Shown piece by piece: positions 19,296 through 30,600 of a DNA stretch of 64,000 nucleotides. The position numbers and the translations under genes were made by a program. The notes beneath the pieces were generated by a model. The model was given only the letters and a program-made list of their open reading frames with translations. It was not told the DNA's origin and did not search any database. Every line of letters begins with the position of its first letter. Within the stretch, counting starts at the first letter, position 1. The stretch spans positions 7,668,890-7,732,889 of the forward strand of contig OZ038388.1 of assembly GCA_964036045.1 (NCBI GenBank), read 5' to 3'. This DNA comes from Eutreptiella sp. 'Long Island Sound 2002' (taxonomy: Eukaryota > Euglenozoa > Euglenophyceae > Eutreptiales > Eutreptiaceae).

Positions 19296-20987
19296 CCATG
19301 ATGCAACGGATACTGGGCTCGCATACGCCCCCGTGTCACAGGCGCATGGTCATCACCACAATCAGTGCATTGTTCTGCTGCACTGCAGCACATCCATATC
19401 AGGTTCAATTGGTGTCTCGGATTCACTGTACACAGGTCAGCTCAGCTTACAAAACACCACAACATCGACGACCTCAAGCGAGCCTCAACATGAAGATCTC
19501 AACTCCAAAATCATTGCGCCATTATATAAAGAAAAATCATGCATTCCGAGTCACCCCGGCTGGAGACCCACCAATGATGCTTAAAAGCGGTGCAGAGGCT
19601 CTACAGTGCTCCCCGACACTCATTCGGTCTTGGGGAATTCAACAAGGAAGCCAGATGTGCCCATACGTCAGCGTCACCCAGAAAGAGTGAGGGCTGACTG
19701 GTCGTTGCCAACACTTAGAGAAACCGCAGGTAGTGGGGTTAGGGCCGGAGGGGCCCTGAAGCACTAAGTTCGGTTGCCTGTAACCAAACAAAATGCAGGA
19801 CGGGTCCTCAATGACCTCGGCCGGTGACAACCTGAATAATGGGGAGAGGCCACAGGCCTCGCCCCAGTGTGAACGACCGTCCCAAGCAGTAGTCCGGTCT
19901 AAAACAAAAAGCCTGCTCTGCCTGTAATATATAGTGCTACTCAATAAAGGCAACAGTCATTATCACACCCCTGTGTGGGATGTCACAGATCTCATTGGCA
20001 TAGTTGTTGAAAATCTAAGGCTTACACGTAAGACCCTGGTTCAAGTGCCTCTGAGATCTGGCAAAATCAAACCCCCACAGTGTCAATGTGTTGAGTAGGT
20101 CTGTCTGGCATGTAATCATGTATTTTTGAAATTACTCGTGCTCCACCTTGGTGTCCGGTTCCACGGAATATCATCGGGGGTCCAGTTGACGAAGTCGCTG
20201 CTGCCCTTGTTCTGTGCCTACACATCTGCCTGTCAAGCTCCGTACCCTGGGTGTTGTCAGGCATCCACCCGACAAAGTAACCGTTGCCCCTGCTTTGCAC
20301 CTGCACATGTGCTTGTCAAGCTCCGTGCTCCGGATGTTGTCAGGGATCCACTCGATGAAGTAATTGCTGCCCCTTTTCTGCATCCTCTCCTTTTCTGCAT
20401 TCTGGATTACAAGGGGGGCAGGGGGTAAGGCAGCCCTGCGAAGCTGCAAGCAACATGCAGCACAACATTGGGTTTTATCTCCGCGTAGCCCAGCTGATAT
20501 GCAACTGCCCATCTTGTGGGTACAAAGTCACTGCTCCTTGTCACCTCTGAGGGTCTCATCAGGCCTGTCATGTATTTTCGGGGTGATGTCTCTGCAACGA
20601 GCAAAGCGAAATCGGCAGCTTTTAATGCGGCCTATTTGGAAATTCAAGCTGGGACTTCAAAGGCAATTTTTGTGTGTGTTCTGGTGCCAGATGGGCATTG
20701 TGTACATTTCATCAAAGCTGTTTAGGATCCAGCCTCGATGCCGGAAATTCTCAGATCTTTGACAGTGTACGGCATGCGCTTTGCGGATGCGACTCCTGTT
20801 GGGGGCTGGTGCTCACCCCTAGCGGCGGAACAGAAAAGCAAGACCTTTGACTGTATGGCCTGCAGGCGTCAGCACACCTTGTCCACAGGTTTCCAGTAGC
20901 CCATATGGCACGCCATGTCCGACCTGCAATGGTGCGGCAGAGCATAACTCTCGTGTGAAACGGAATCACCCCCTTTTCCCGTGGAAA
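19296..20987. other. mostly unique sequence, no supported gene
   Basis: A plus-strand frame at 20516-20725 (LVTSEGLIRPVMYFRGDV and FNAAYLEIQAGTSKAIFVCV) is protein-like but has no convincing splice boundaries or homology. Two copies of GCACCTGCACATGTGCTTGTCAAGCTCCG-type sequence lie at 20215-20255 and 20300-20345. The rest shows nothing. Confidence 0.3.
19986..20060 (+). other. degenerate tRNA-like sequence
   Basis: A 75-nt segment starts CAGATCT and ends AGATCTG, which pair as a 7-bp acceptor-like stem. It has TTGGCATAGTTGTTG in the A-box position and GGTTCAAGTGCC in the B-box position. The T and anticodon stems do not pair properly, so this is at best a tRNA-derived fragment. Confidence 0.25.
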
Positions 20988-21535
20988 TGCTGGGTGCAGA
21001 GGGGCTGTGCAGAGGGACGGGGTGTGAAGAGGGGCTGTGCAGAGGGACGGGGTAGCAGAGGGATGGGGGGTGTAGAGGGGGAATGCAGAGGGACGGGGGG
21101 TGCAGAGGGACGGGGGGTGCAGAGGGGGGGTGCAGAGGGACGGGGCTGTGCAGAGGGACGGGGGGTGCAGAGGGACGGGGGGTGCAGAGGGGCTGTGCAG
21201 AGGGACGGGGTGTGCAGAGGGGGTGTGCAGAGTGACAGGGGGTGCAGAGTGGCCGTGCAGAGGGATGGGGGGTGTAGAGGGGCTGTGCAGAGGGACGGGG
21301 GGTGCAGAGGGATGGGGTGTGCAGAGGAGGTGTGCAAAGGGACGGGGTGTGAACAGGGGCTGTGCAGAGGTCAGGGGTGTGCAGAGGGACAGGGGGTGCA
21401 GAGGGACGGGGGCTGCACAGGGGCTGTGCAGAGGGACGGGGGTTGCACAGGGGGTGTGCAGAGGGACGGGGGCTGCAGAGGGGGTGCGCAGAGGGACGGA
21501 CGGTGTAGAGGGACGGGCTGTGAAGAGGGGTATGG
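20988..21535 (-). repeat. inverted copy of the 17-19 kb minisatellite
   Basis: Words GCAGAGGGACGGGG and GTGCAGAGGGGCTGTGCAGA are the reverse complements of the 17060-19105 units. It is followed by GCGCAGTGCGCGCGCAGTGC at 21550, which recurs near 22284 before a second small block, implying that one array was split. Confidence 0.95.
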
Positions 21536-22316
21536 GGGCACCCTAAGCGCAGTGCGCGCGCAGTGCGGGCGCAGTGCAACTATTTGGGCGTCTAGCCGTA
21601 CTGGAGACGCATACTTTGTGATACTAGGGGCATCATTGTTGCCCCTAGCATAGGTTTTGATGCTTCTTCCACATGGGGGATATGGCATTTTTGGATTTTC
21701 ACCCACTTCCACCCATTTCCACCCCTTTTCACATTTTTTTTTGCTCATCTTCACCATGGACTCCCACACTTTGGTGTGGGCCCTTAAGTTGGGGTGATGG
21801 ACTCCCATGCTTTGGCATGGCCCGTCGAGTTGATGTGACAGACTGCCCAGGTTTTCCTTGACCACAGTTGAATGCCCTGTGCGAGGCCGCATCCCTGCTG
21901 ATGAGGAAGCGTGGTTGTACCACAAGTTCAAAAGAGAGGTTGATTAGGGATTCATGGTAGGGAATCGCCAGATTTCCCATGCATGTCCATGTCTGATTTC
22001 AGAATATTTTTATATTTGGGTGGTCACTGCCCCGCCCGCCCGCCCGCCCTATATGACGAGTTGTTTCCATACACTCACTGACACTCACACAATGCTGAAC
22101 CCACAGCCCACCAGCGGCCAGTGATGGAGCACGTGCCTGAGTTTGTGTTGTGCTTGTGAGACACAAGAACCGGGAAGGTCCCCCTCAAGGCCCCCTCCAG
22201 TCCAGTTTGGGTCGCCTAATTCCAAGGGTGTTTCCAAGGGGCGTGCCTATGGGCTCTTCAAGGGGAACATAGTCTAAAAGTAGCGCGCAGTGTGCGCGCA
22301 GTGCAAGGATTCTCCC
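21536..22316. other. spacer splitting the inverted minisatellite
   Basis: This roughly 750-bp stretch is flanked on both sides by GCGCGCAGTGC-type motifs (about 21550-21575 and 22283-22308) and then by minisatellite. It contains two similar phrases, ATGGACTCCCACACTTTGG and ATGGACTCCCATGCTTTGG, and a CCCGCCCG tract near 22035. It looks like an insertion into the array; no coding region is recognised. Confidence 0.45.
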
Positions 22317-22436
22317 TATGCAGAGGGACGGGTGGTGCAGAGGGATGGGGGATGCAGATGGATTGGGCAGAGGGACGGGGGTTCAGAGGGATGGGGGCTG
22401 CAGAGGGACGGGGGTGCAGAGGGACGGGGGATTACA
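22317..22436 (-). repeat. short inverted minisatellite block
   Basis: Further GCAGAGGGACGGG units in the same orientation as 20988-21535, ending at GGGGGATTACAAAGGGAGG, which resembles the end of the TTGTAATCCCC MITE family. Confidence 0.85.
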
Positions 22437-24904
22437 AAGGGAGGGGGGGGTAGTCGGGAGTGTTTTAGGCCGAGGAAGATGCCTGGTGCACGGCCGGCGC
22501 GGCCACACATCCTCCAGTGCACTACAAACGGTGTTGTGCCATGATAAATTCGTGCCGTCCCCCTCAGGTTGAGGCAAATCACAACGGCTTTTGCTGAAGC
22601 GTAGTTGTGGTGGTGGTGGTGGTGGTGTTATTCAACATCCTACGCTCTCCACTGCAATGTGTGCCTGATATCCAGGTCCTAATGGATTGCCATTGTCTAG
22701 TATTGCACTTCAACTGTCTTGCTTTGTCGGCCAAACAGTGTGGCTAGATAGGGGGCCAAAATGAAGAAGCTGGCTTGTAACAAAGAGTCCAAGTGAAAGG
22801 ATACTAAGGTGCTTTGCTGCTTGACTACATCGAGGGTATTATTGACAAGTTGTGCCCATCGCCTCCACAGCCACATGACCCAAATGGTTAGGAACCACAC
22901 ACAGCTTGCACTAATCAACAAATTGACCAACTCCCTTGCCCAATCCGGTCTGGGCAGTGAAGTCTGATGGCTCCCAGAGTAAAGCCGCCAATAAAACCCT
23001 TAATACCTCACCACACCATTGCAATGCACAGGAGCCCATGAGCCCACTGGGTCACTTGTGTGAAAACAATTGTCCAGTGGGGCATGGAGTCTGTTTCTGC
23101 GGGTCCCCACTTCACAGGGATGTGCATTCTTTTCCTGGGCACAATATTTATGCCAAGCCTCAAGCAACTCAAATCTTGAGGTGTGGACTTGGTGCAGGTT
23201 GACTCAATTAGCCGATGAACATGGGAGTCGAGGGGGGAGGGGGGCTGGGCTTCAACACACATCACCCATTGCTTGTCTCTGCCATGTGCCCTTAAGCCCC
23301 AGAATTAAAGACCATTGGACCCCCCGCCCCCCACACCCACACAAAAGCCACTCATCTTGCAAGTCACCAAGGCTTGTTCCGCCCAAACCCGTTGTAGATT
23401 TGCATATCGCAGATGCAGGTGGGCCCATGAAGAAGACTGCCCCCCCCTGCCCAAAATGCACATCTTTTGGTGTGCCTCCTGCACCGCAGTGCCCAATGAT
23501 CACCCATGGGGTCAAAACCGGACTTACTTGGAACAGGTAACGGCGTGTGCCAGGAATGCGGCGTGCCCTGGACAGCACATCAGGCACTGCACACGGACAG
23601 GCAACGGCGGATGCGGTGGTCCACACAAAAATGCAGAACGGCGCACCCCTTGGCCAGGGATGGGGACATCGTAAGTCATTGCCTGACGCAGGCACTAAAA
23701 AACTGCGGAGCTTGGGAAACAGAGAACACACCCAAATCAAACCAGCGCCGCTGAATGTCGCACAAGGGTGGTCGGGCTTTCAATTGCGGGGGTCGGAGGT
23801 CGACAGAGGGCTGGACCCCCCCCTGCCCCAAAAAGGGCTCAATCGACGGGACCCAAAAAATCCTATCGAGATTGACCACCGGGCCCCGGAGGTGACCCAG
23901 GCCCCCCATTGTTACAGGTTCCGGCCCTCATGGGGTGCTAAATCTATAGGCTAAAAGTAGGGGCACAATTTGGAGATGTGTGACAATCGATGCCAACCGG
24001 CTCATTTTAGGATTTCCGCACTCCAATGATCACAATCGGCCGGGAACATCGCCATTGCGACCGGAGGGGGGGTCCCAAAAATCGGCCAAAAATGAAAATG
24101 GGATTTTTGGAATCAGCGCGTCGAGGGGGCTCAGAAAAGTCATCATTTGCCATACATTTGGTGAAAAAAAATTGACCATTTTCAATGCTCAACAAAATTT
24201 TCGGCGCCAGAGTTGCCTGTCAATTGAGCCCTTTTCCCGAACCCCCCCTTCCACCAGATTTTGGGGGCTCTATTGACCCCCCCCCCCCCTCACTTGAAAA
24301 CCCGGTATGCCCAAACGTGACCAACCACTGTGCAGATGCGAAACAGCAAATCATGTGAGCTCAAGAAAATGCATTCAGATGCTGAAGCATGTGTCGCTTA
24401 CGTATGTGCTGCATGGCCATGTGATTCCATGTGGAAACAGAACGTAATGCCATGGGCACCCGAAGAAGAAGCCACTCCCAATCCATTCGCAACGCAGGCA
24501 AGAGGCAATGCTGCATCACGAATTCATTGTGGATGGCCTATTGTCTACGACTAAGAGGCAGAGTTCCCCAGACAGCAGGACCACCGCTGCATATATAATC
24601 AGAATCCTCCACGACTCTTTCGGTTGTTCAGCATCCGCTTGAGAAAACACACACCCACAAAATACCATTTCGTGTGGCCATCCTGACTCCAGAGGCATGC
24701 CCCCGAACCCCTAGAAAAGTGCGAGCAGCGCAGGGGAAATGGGAAGATCGTGAGAACTGACGTGGCAATGTGTCATTCCACAGTCCTCCCTGGGGCTGGG
24801 GGGCCTGGGTGCGGGATGGAAAGGGGGCGGCACACAGCAAGTTCCGGTCAGCAGATAGACCCTCCCGCTGATCACAACGGATGCCCCAGGGCTTTGCACA
24901 TGCA
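22437..24904. other. no supported gene; repeat fragments
   Basis: There is a (GTG)n run at 22606-22627. Sequences around 23795-23840 and 24215-24290 (GAGCTCAATTGAC / TCAATTGAGCCC with GGGGGCTCTATTGACCCC) match 29035-29100, defining another dispersed repeat. Frames such as 23506-23754 contain a CQECG word but lack correct zinc-finger spacing. The donor-like ACAG|gtaacgg at 23537 has no matching partner. Confidence 0.3.
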
Positions 24905-25085
24905 CACGGGAAAGGGGCGAAGTGGATGAAGCGGGTGCAGTGTGCGAAGCGGGCCGAATGGGCCATTCGGGCAAAGGGGGCAAAGTGGGTAAAGCGGGTA
25001 AAGTGGGTAAAGTGGCGCGAAAAAGGGGAAGTGGGTGTCATGCGCGAAGTGGGCGGACGAAGCGAAGTGGGGGAAATGGCCGCCA
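24905..25085 (+). repeat. GCNAAGTGGG decamer minisatellite
   Basis: Irregular GGGCAAAGTGGGTAAAGCGG-type repeats. The reverse-complement word (CGCCCACTTCC) forms a second array at 25305-25470, so the two are inverted relative to each other across about 220 bp. Confidence 0.8.
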
Positions 25086-25149
25086 GCCCCGAACCTCAGC
25101 TTCCCCCGGTACAATCGCAGATGGTGGTCCGAGTGTCCAGGCTATTGCT

Positions 25150-25290
25150 TAAGGAGAACTACCCCCCCCCCTGGGGGGGGGAGGGGGTCAGAGGCCAAAA
25201 AAAAAGTTTGTGCACCTAAAATCGGCCTCAAATTTCCGGCCCCTTTGATAAATTTCATTTTTGCCTCAGGAAAATTTGTCTGATGTGGGT
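25150..25290 (-). repeat. dispersed repeat shared with 53622-53760
   Basis: The reverse complement reads CCCACATCAGACAAATTTTCC, then AAATGAAATTTATCAAAGGG, GGCCGGAAATTTGAGGCCGA and GGCCTCTGACCCCCTC, ending CTCCTTAAG. The same series is on the plus strand at 53622-53760. It lies between the inverted minisatellites. Confidence 0.75.
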
Positions 25291-25304
25291 GCACACTGAC
25301 GATG

Positions 25305-25470
25305 GACTTTCGCCCGTTTCGCCCACTTCCTCCACTTTGCCCGGTTCGCCTCTCTCGCCCACTTCCCCCATTTCCCCCCCCTTCTCCCATTTCCCCCACT
25401 TCCGCCATTTCGCCCCTTCCACCGCCTTCGTCTACTCTGCCAGTGTCGCCTACTTGCCCACCTTTCGCCG
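25305..25470 (-). repeat. inverted decamer minisatellite
   Basis: CGCCCACTTCCCCCATTTC-type repeats, the reverse complement of 24905-25085. The Pro-rich frame across it (from 25302) is a repeat artefact. Confidence 0.8.
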
Positions 25471-25697
25471 CCTCGCCAGCTTCCAAAGGGGTCATGGTAA
25501 GGACCAGGTCCCCTGCATTGCCGTTGAGGGTGTACACATGCTGTGAGGGCCCTTCCCTGAGATCCCGGTCACCAGCAGCAAGGGACAAGCAGCGGTCGGC
25601 TCTGGGACTTGTCCGACTGCGGATCTACACCACCTCATCACTTCTTGCGGCGGCTGCAAACAGTACGCCACAGGAATTGTGGACCTTCAGGGGTGTG

Positions 25698-25905
25698 CAG
25701 GAATGCATCGGAAGGGGGGGGGTACCCCCCCCCCTCCAGAGCCCCCAGGCTATGCCCAGCCACTGTCCCCCTGACGGTAAGTGCCAGCCTCAATGGCATT
25801 TGTAACCGACAGTACCCGCCCCTTTGGCAACCGCTTTGGCAACCTCCTCCAACCGCCTGTCTAACCGCTGCTGGGGCCGTCTCTTCCCTTTTAATGCGCC
25901 GCTGG
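25698..25905. mobile_element. hAT-type MITE, GATGCATT family, copy 1
   Basis: Left end CAGGAATGCATCGGAAGG and right end TTTTAATGCGCCGCTG enclose the family body: a G-run/GGTACC/C-run hairpin, GCCCAGCCACTGTCCCCCTG, CAATGGCATTTGTAACCGAC and AACCTCCTCCAACCGCC. It is about 208 bp with no coding capacity. The termini have diverged and no target duplication remains. Confidence 0.75.
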
Positions 25906-25956
25906 GCACGGGGGCCAAGACGGATGGGCAGGCGCGCCTTTCTCCGGGGCAGGCCC

Positions 25957-26498
25957 AAGGATGCATTGGAAGGGGGAGAGGTAACCCCCCCCCCCCCAGC
26001 CTATGCCTAGCCACTGTCCGGCCTAACATCGGGCGGACGGGTGCTCTTTCAGGATGTGGCGTGTGGTGACGCACAGGAGGTTACAAAGCAGCTGGAATCT
26101 GTTTTACTGACTTGCATTCCAGATCGCGCTTGGTGGGCGGAGAGGTTTGTGACATTTGCAGTGGACGGGCCTTCCAACCGAGGGGTGCGGGGTGCCAATG
26201 CACGACAAGCTGTTGATGTCTCCACCATTGAGAACAATGTGTTTGCCCTTATTGGCACATGGGCAAACCTCGTGCTTCTGACACGTCACCCCAGCCGTCA
26301 TGATGTTCTGTGGTGGTGATGCGCCGCCACTTCGTGCCCCTCAAACGTGCCCACTGTTCCCGGGTGCCAAGCGCCAGCTTCAATGGCATTTGTAACCGAC
26401 AGTAACCGCCGCCAACCGCCTTGGCAACCTCCTCCAACCGCCTCCCTAACCGCTTCTGGAATGCCTCTGAGGTCCCTTCCCTTCTAATGCATCCCTGG
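25957..26498. mobile_element. GATGCATT-family element carrying a coding-like insert
   Basis: The left end (AAGGATGCATTGGAAGG) and right end (TTCTAATGCATCCCTG) are those of the MITE family, but the element is 542 bp instead of about 210. Family sequence stops after AGCCACTGTCC near 26018 and resumes at CCACTGTTCCCGGGTGCC near 26346. The extra ~330 bp encode an open frame (see 26041-26319). It is either a less-deleted relative of the autonomous element or a MITE that acquired sequence. Confidence 0.7.
26041..26319 (+). CDS. coding-like fragment inside a MITE, unknown protein
   Basis: A 92-codon open frame follows a pyrimidine-rich acceptor-like gctctttcag. It contains EVTKQLESVLLTCIPDRAWW, FVTFAVDGPSNRGV and NNVFALIGTWANLVLL, which is balanced in composition and unlike the surrounding low-complexity frames. 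I do not recognise it. Candidates are a residual hAT transposase piece or a captured host exon. It ends at TGA in place, with no start codon context and no second exon found, so it is probably not an intact gene. Confidence 0.35.
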   Translation: MLFQDVACGDAQEVTKQLESVLLTCIPDRAWWAERFVTFAVDGPSNRGVRGANARQAVDVSTIENNVFALIGTWANLVLLTRHPSRHDVLWW

Positions 26499-27689
26499 GT
26501 GTGTGCCCTGGTCCGGGGGTTCAGGTGGGGGAACGTCGGCATGCGCTGTGCTCCTCAGTGCTGCCTCTACCCTCCGCCACAGTCCCAAGACCGTGAGGAC
26601 TTGGAGGGTGCTCTCCACCAAACCTGATGGGGGTGGAGGGGGGGGGGCTGAGAATGGGCTGGCGGTGCCCAGGGCCCGAAGTGGGGCATAGGGCGTGGGG
26701 GTTCGGTGCAGTCCGTCACGAGAGCCGGGGCTCAGAGGGGGCCCGGCCGCTTCGCAGTCCCGAGCCATCGGCACTGTGCCCGTCCGGTTTGGGAGCCTCT
26801 AGACGGCCCTGCTCCGCCGCCCCCCCCCCCCCCCACCCCCCGGGAGACTGGATCCCGGGCCGGGGGGGGGGGGGGGGTTGAGCAGCGGCCAGGGCGGCGT
26901 CGCCGCAACACCACCTGCACCGTCAGTACCATCCAACCGCCTCTGAGCCCCCCCCACCCACCCACCTCCGCCGGGTGCATGTCGGCCCCTCCTGTCCTCA
27001 GCACGTCCTTGACCCTCCTCCTCCCGCATAAACCCCCCGTCTCACCGCCACGGCGCGTTCGGTGCTGCACAGGCGACCCCCCACTCCCCCCCCCCTTCCC
27101 CTGTCGCCCTCCAACAGAGGTACCGCCCGCCGTCCCATATCCCACGCCACATCGCGCATTCCAAGCGCCGGAGGTGCCGCAACGTGGTTGCGGCGGAGGC
27201 CGTCGGCCGGCGGCCCCATCGCACGGGCCGCACGGCACCGTCGCCGGCATGACCTCCGGTGACGGGGGTCACTGCCCCCGACGGGGCAGGCCCCGCACCC
27301 CCTCGTCAGTCATGCGGCAAGGGGCAGAGGCACGTGCAGAGAAAAGTGCAGTTTGCAGAGCAGACGTCGTTGTCCACGCCCCATATCTGATCCGCCTCTG
27401 GCCCCGCCGCTGCAGATGTCTTGTGGCGGCGTCACCGCAAGCCCGGCACCGGACGCGTGCGCGTTCCGGGGGGGCAATGGGGCTGCACGGCCCCTGCGCT
27501 GGCGCAGCCACACGCCCGAGGCACATGTGCCGCGTGCACTGCCCGGCACGCCACCCCCGCGTGCACTGCCCGGCACAACGCCACAAAAGTCGTGCCCATG
27601 GCCCGACGTGGACCCCGCGACGTCGCACGCGCCGCCCCGTCTCTCAGAACGCCCCCGGGGCCAAAGCGGGGCGCGCGCGCGCCCGCGCC
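26499..27689. other. downstream of RlmN-like gene; no gene supported
   Basis: GC-rich, with C- and G-runs at 26818-26834 and 26861-26877. The 369-codon plus-strand frame (26706-27815) runs through these and across the last exon of the RlmN-like gene on the other strand, so it is not credible. Any 3' untranslated region of the RlmN-like gene would lie at the right end of this stretch. Confidence 0.35.
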
Positions 27690-30600
27690 TCACGGGGACG
27701 GGGCCGCACCCGCCGCCTCCGCCTCCATTCGGCGGGTCGTGAGCTGCCCGCACGCGGCGTCCTCCGCGTCGCCCCGCGTGACGCGGATCGAGCAGTGGTA
27801 CCCCCCTCGACATGAGCAGCGCTGAGAAGGCGCGCACACGCGACAGCGGCGGGCGGCGGAACTCGGGAACCCCCGTGTCGTTGTACGGGATGAGGTCCAG
27901 CATCACCCGCGACGCAACGGCGCTCAGAGGGTCCAGGAAGTCCGCCAGAGCCAACTGATGAGAGGGAGGGGGGGAGATGAGCGGGGCTCAGGGGACCGGC
28001 TTCCGCTGTCTGTGCCCCACCCTCCAGACTTCAGTGCCCCCTCCCCCCCCCCCCAGGGATGTATCAGAAAGGGGGGGGGAGGGGGGTTCGGCTGGGACCC
28101 CTTCCTCCCAGGGTCCCCCCCCCCTATGGTCTCCGCCGAAGGCGCCGAAGCAAATTTTGGCTGTCAGCCTCAAACATTGGAAGGGGACGAGGGGAGGCGG
28201 GGGAGGGGGGTCGAAAGGGGGGTTACCCCCTCCTACTCCAGCCACCTCGACATCCCCGCTCTGCCCCCTTCATCACACACCCGCCACCCCCTATCCTGAC
28301 CACTCCCCCCATCAGCCCTCAGACCAGGGGGGCAGGAGGGCATCCCTGACAGCAAGCGCCGGTTTCAATGGGATTTATCAACGACAGTAACCGCCCCCAA
28401 CCGCTTTGACAACCTCCTAACCGCTTCTGGGGCCATCTCTGAGGTTCGTTCCCTTCTAATGCATCCCTGGGCATCCCCCCCCACCCCCACCCCCACCCCC
28501 ACCCCAACGGCGCCCCACCTCCGAGTGGATCCCCCCCTCAAAAGGCGCACACTTACGCCCGGCAGCACTCACCGGCACACTCCTCAGCCGCAATGGCACC
28601 CCCCGAGAGGTATAGCCTCCGGACCCCCTCCGATGCACCGCCCATCGCGAGGCCGTGCCAAAGGCCGTGCCGGTGTCGACAGGCTGCCCCCGACGCACGC
28701 CACACCCCCGAACCCAACGGTCTTCGAGTGTGTGCCATGTTTCCTGCCGATACACCCCTGTTCTACTTTGCAGACACATCCGGTACAGAGTACTGTGCAT
28801 TCTGGGATACACACGGGGGGCAAACGTGTGTGAAGACCAGCGGGGGAAACGGGAGGGAAATACCCCGTGGCCATGCCCCGAGGAGGAGCGCACTCGGCCT
28901 GTCCGCAGGATGGGGGTTGTGAGAGGACTTTCACTTGTGTTTGCATGACGGTGTAGTGCCTCAGCCCACCAAACGGACTTGGGACACACGCTTTGGTATG
29001 CCAATGGGGTGGGCAGGCTTTCAACTGCGGGGGGGGGGGGGGGTCGATAGAGCCCCCTGGCCAGACCCCCCCCCCCAGAAAAAGAGCTCAATTGACGGCC
29101 CCAATTGAAAACCCGCCAGCCCATGACCGAACGGGGGGTACACCGGATGCACAAGAAAATCTTTTGGGATGTGCACGAGAAGAAAGACGGCGACTCGCCG
29201 TCCCGCTGCCGCCACTACCGCAGGCCACAGGCGCGGCTCCGGCGGGTCTGCGTCGGGACACCGCCGCGTCCGTCCCGAACTCCGACCGCCGAAGGAACGC
29301 ACTGCCCGCGCGACCACACACGGCCCTCGGGGGCGGGGGCATACCCACGGGGGCCGCCGCCAGCCAATGTGTGACCCCGAGGGGTGTGCGACAGTTTTGG
29401 AGGCTGTAGGGGGGCGGGGGACCCCCACCCCCCCCCCCTTGGTTGACCCAAACCTTGGGGGTCGGCGGGTCGGGCAGTCAGCCGCCAGGCTCCCGGGAGG
29501 GGGGTCGGTGGGTACCCCAACATAAATACCTCAAAATGATCCCCATGACACGCTGATCATTTTGAATATGCACAAGTGGGGTAAAAAATTTTTCAAAAAA
29601 AATTTGCCCATCGACTCAGGCTCCCATCAGCCAAGGTCTGACCCGGAGGCCGGGTCGGGGTCAAAATGCTTTTTTGTGCTTTTCAGCCATTTTTGAATTC
29701 TCCACAAAATTCTGAGTATTTTGAGTACAGACACATAGGGTCGAACAAAAATATTTCCCCCTGCCGTATGCCTAAAACAAAATCTCCGGCGCCTCTGGCG
29801 CCCACAAAACATATTGTTCTGTACAACCATTTTGGGGTCTGTAGAGGGGGGGGGGGGGGTTCCCCCCCCCCTTTGGGGTCGGGTCCTGACCAGGATCGGC
29901 GTGGGCATACCGCGTCCTGCTCTCGGTCGTTCAGGCCGTCGATCAGCGTGACGGCGATCATGATGCGCCTCATGTTGTTGGACGGGCGCGAGTCCAGCGC
30001 TGCAGCGGAGGTGGGGCGCGGGGCCGAGGGGGCGTGGCAGGGCCGGGGCGTGTGGGGCACAGGGGTGCTGAGGGATGGGCTGTGCGATGTGGGGGAGGGG
30101 GGCGGGGGGGTGAATAGGGGGGGGGGGGCGGAGNNNNNNNNNNNNNNNNNNNNNNNNNNNNNNNNNNNNNNNNNNNNNNNNNNNNNNNNNNNNNNNNNNN
30201 NNNNNNNNNNNNNNNNNNNNNNNNNNNNNNNNNNNNNNNNNNNNNNNNNNNNNNNNNNNNNNNNNNNNNNNNNNNNNNNNNNNNNNNNNNNNNNNNNNNN
30301 NNNNNNNNNNNNNNNNNNNNNNNNNNNNNNNNNCGACAGGAGGGCCATGCAGATCACGTGTGATGATGCTGCCATTTGGGGGGGGGGGGGGGGCTGCCAT
30401 CAAGGCCGAGGGGATGTGCCGGTGGGTACTGCCAGCGGTACGTATGTGTGGGCCCTCTCGAGGGGGACAGGGGGATCCGCCGCGTGGCGAGCCCCAACAG
30501 CCGGGGAACGACTCAGTGAGAGGGGGATCGCCGTCCCGCTGCTTCACAAGTGCTGCCGCTGCCCCTCGGCGTCCCTCCCACGCCTGCGGGGGGGGCGGTG

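Noticed and set aside
23506-23754. Possible C2H2 zinc finger (CQECG ... H)
   Set aside because: Spacing between the Cys and His pairs is too short for a C2H2 finger, and no second finger is present.
26706-27815. 369-codon plus-strand ORF
   Set aside because: Antisense to the last exon of the RlmN-like gene, which has clear conserved motifs. It also crosses poly-C and poly-G runs.
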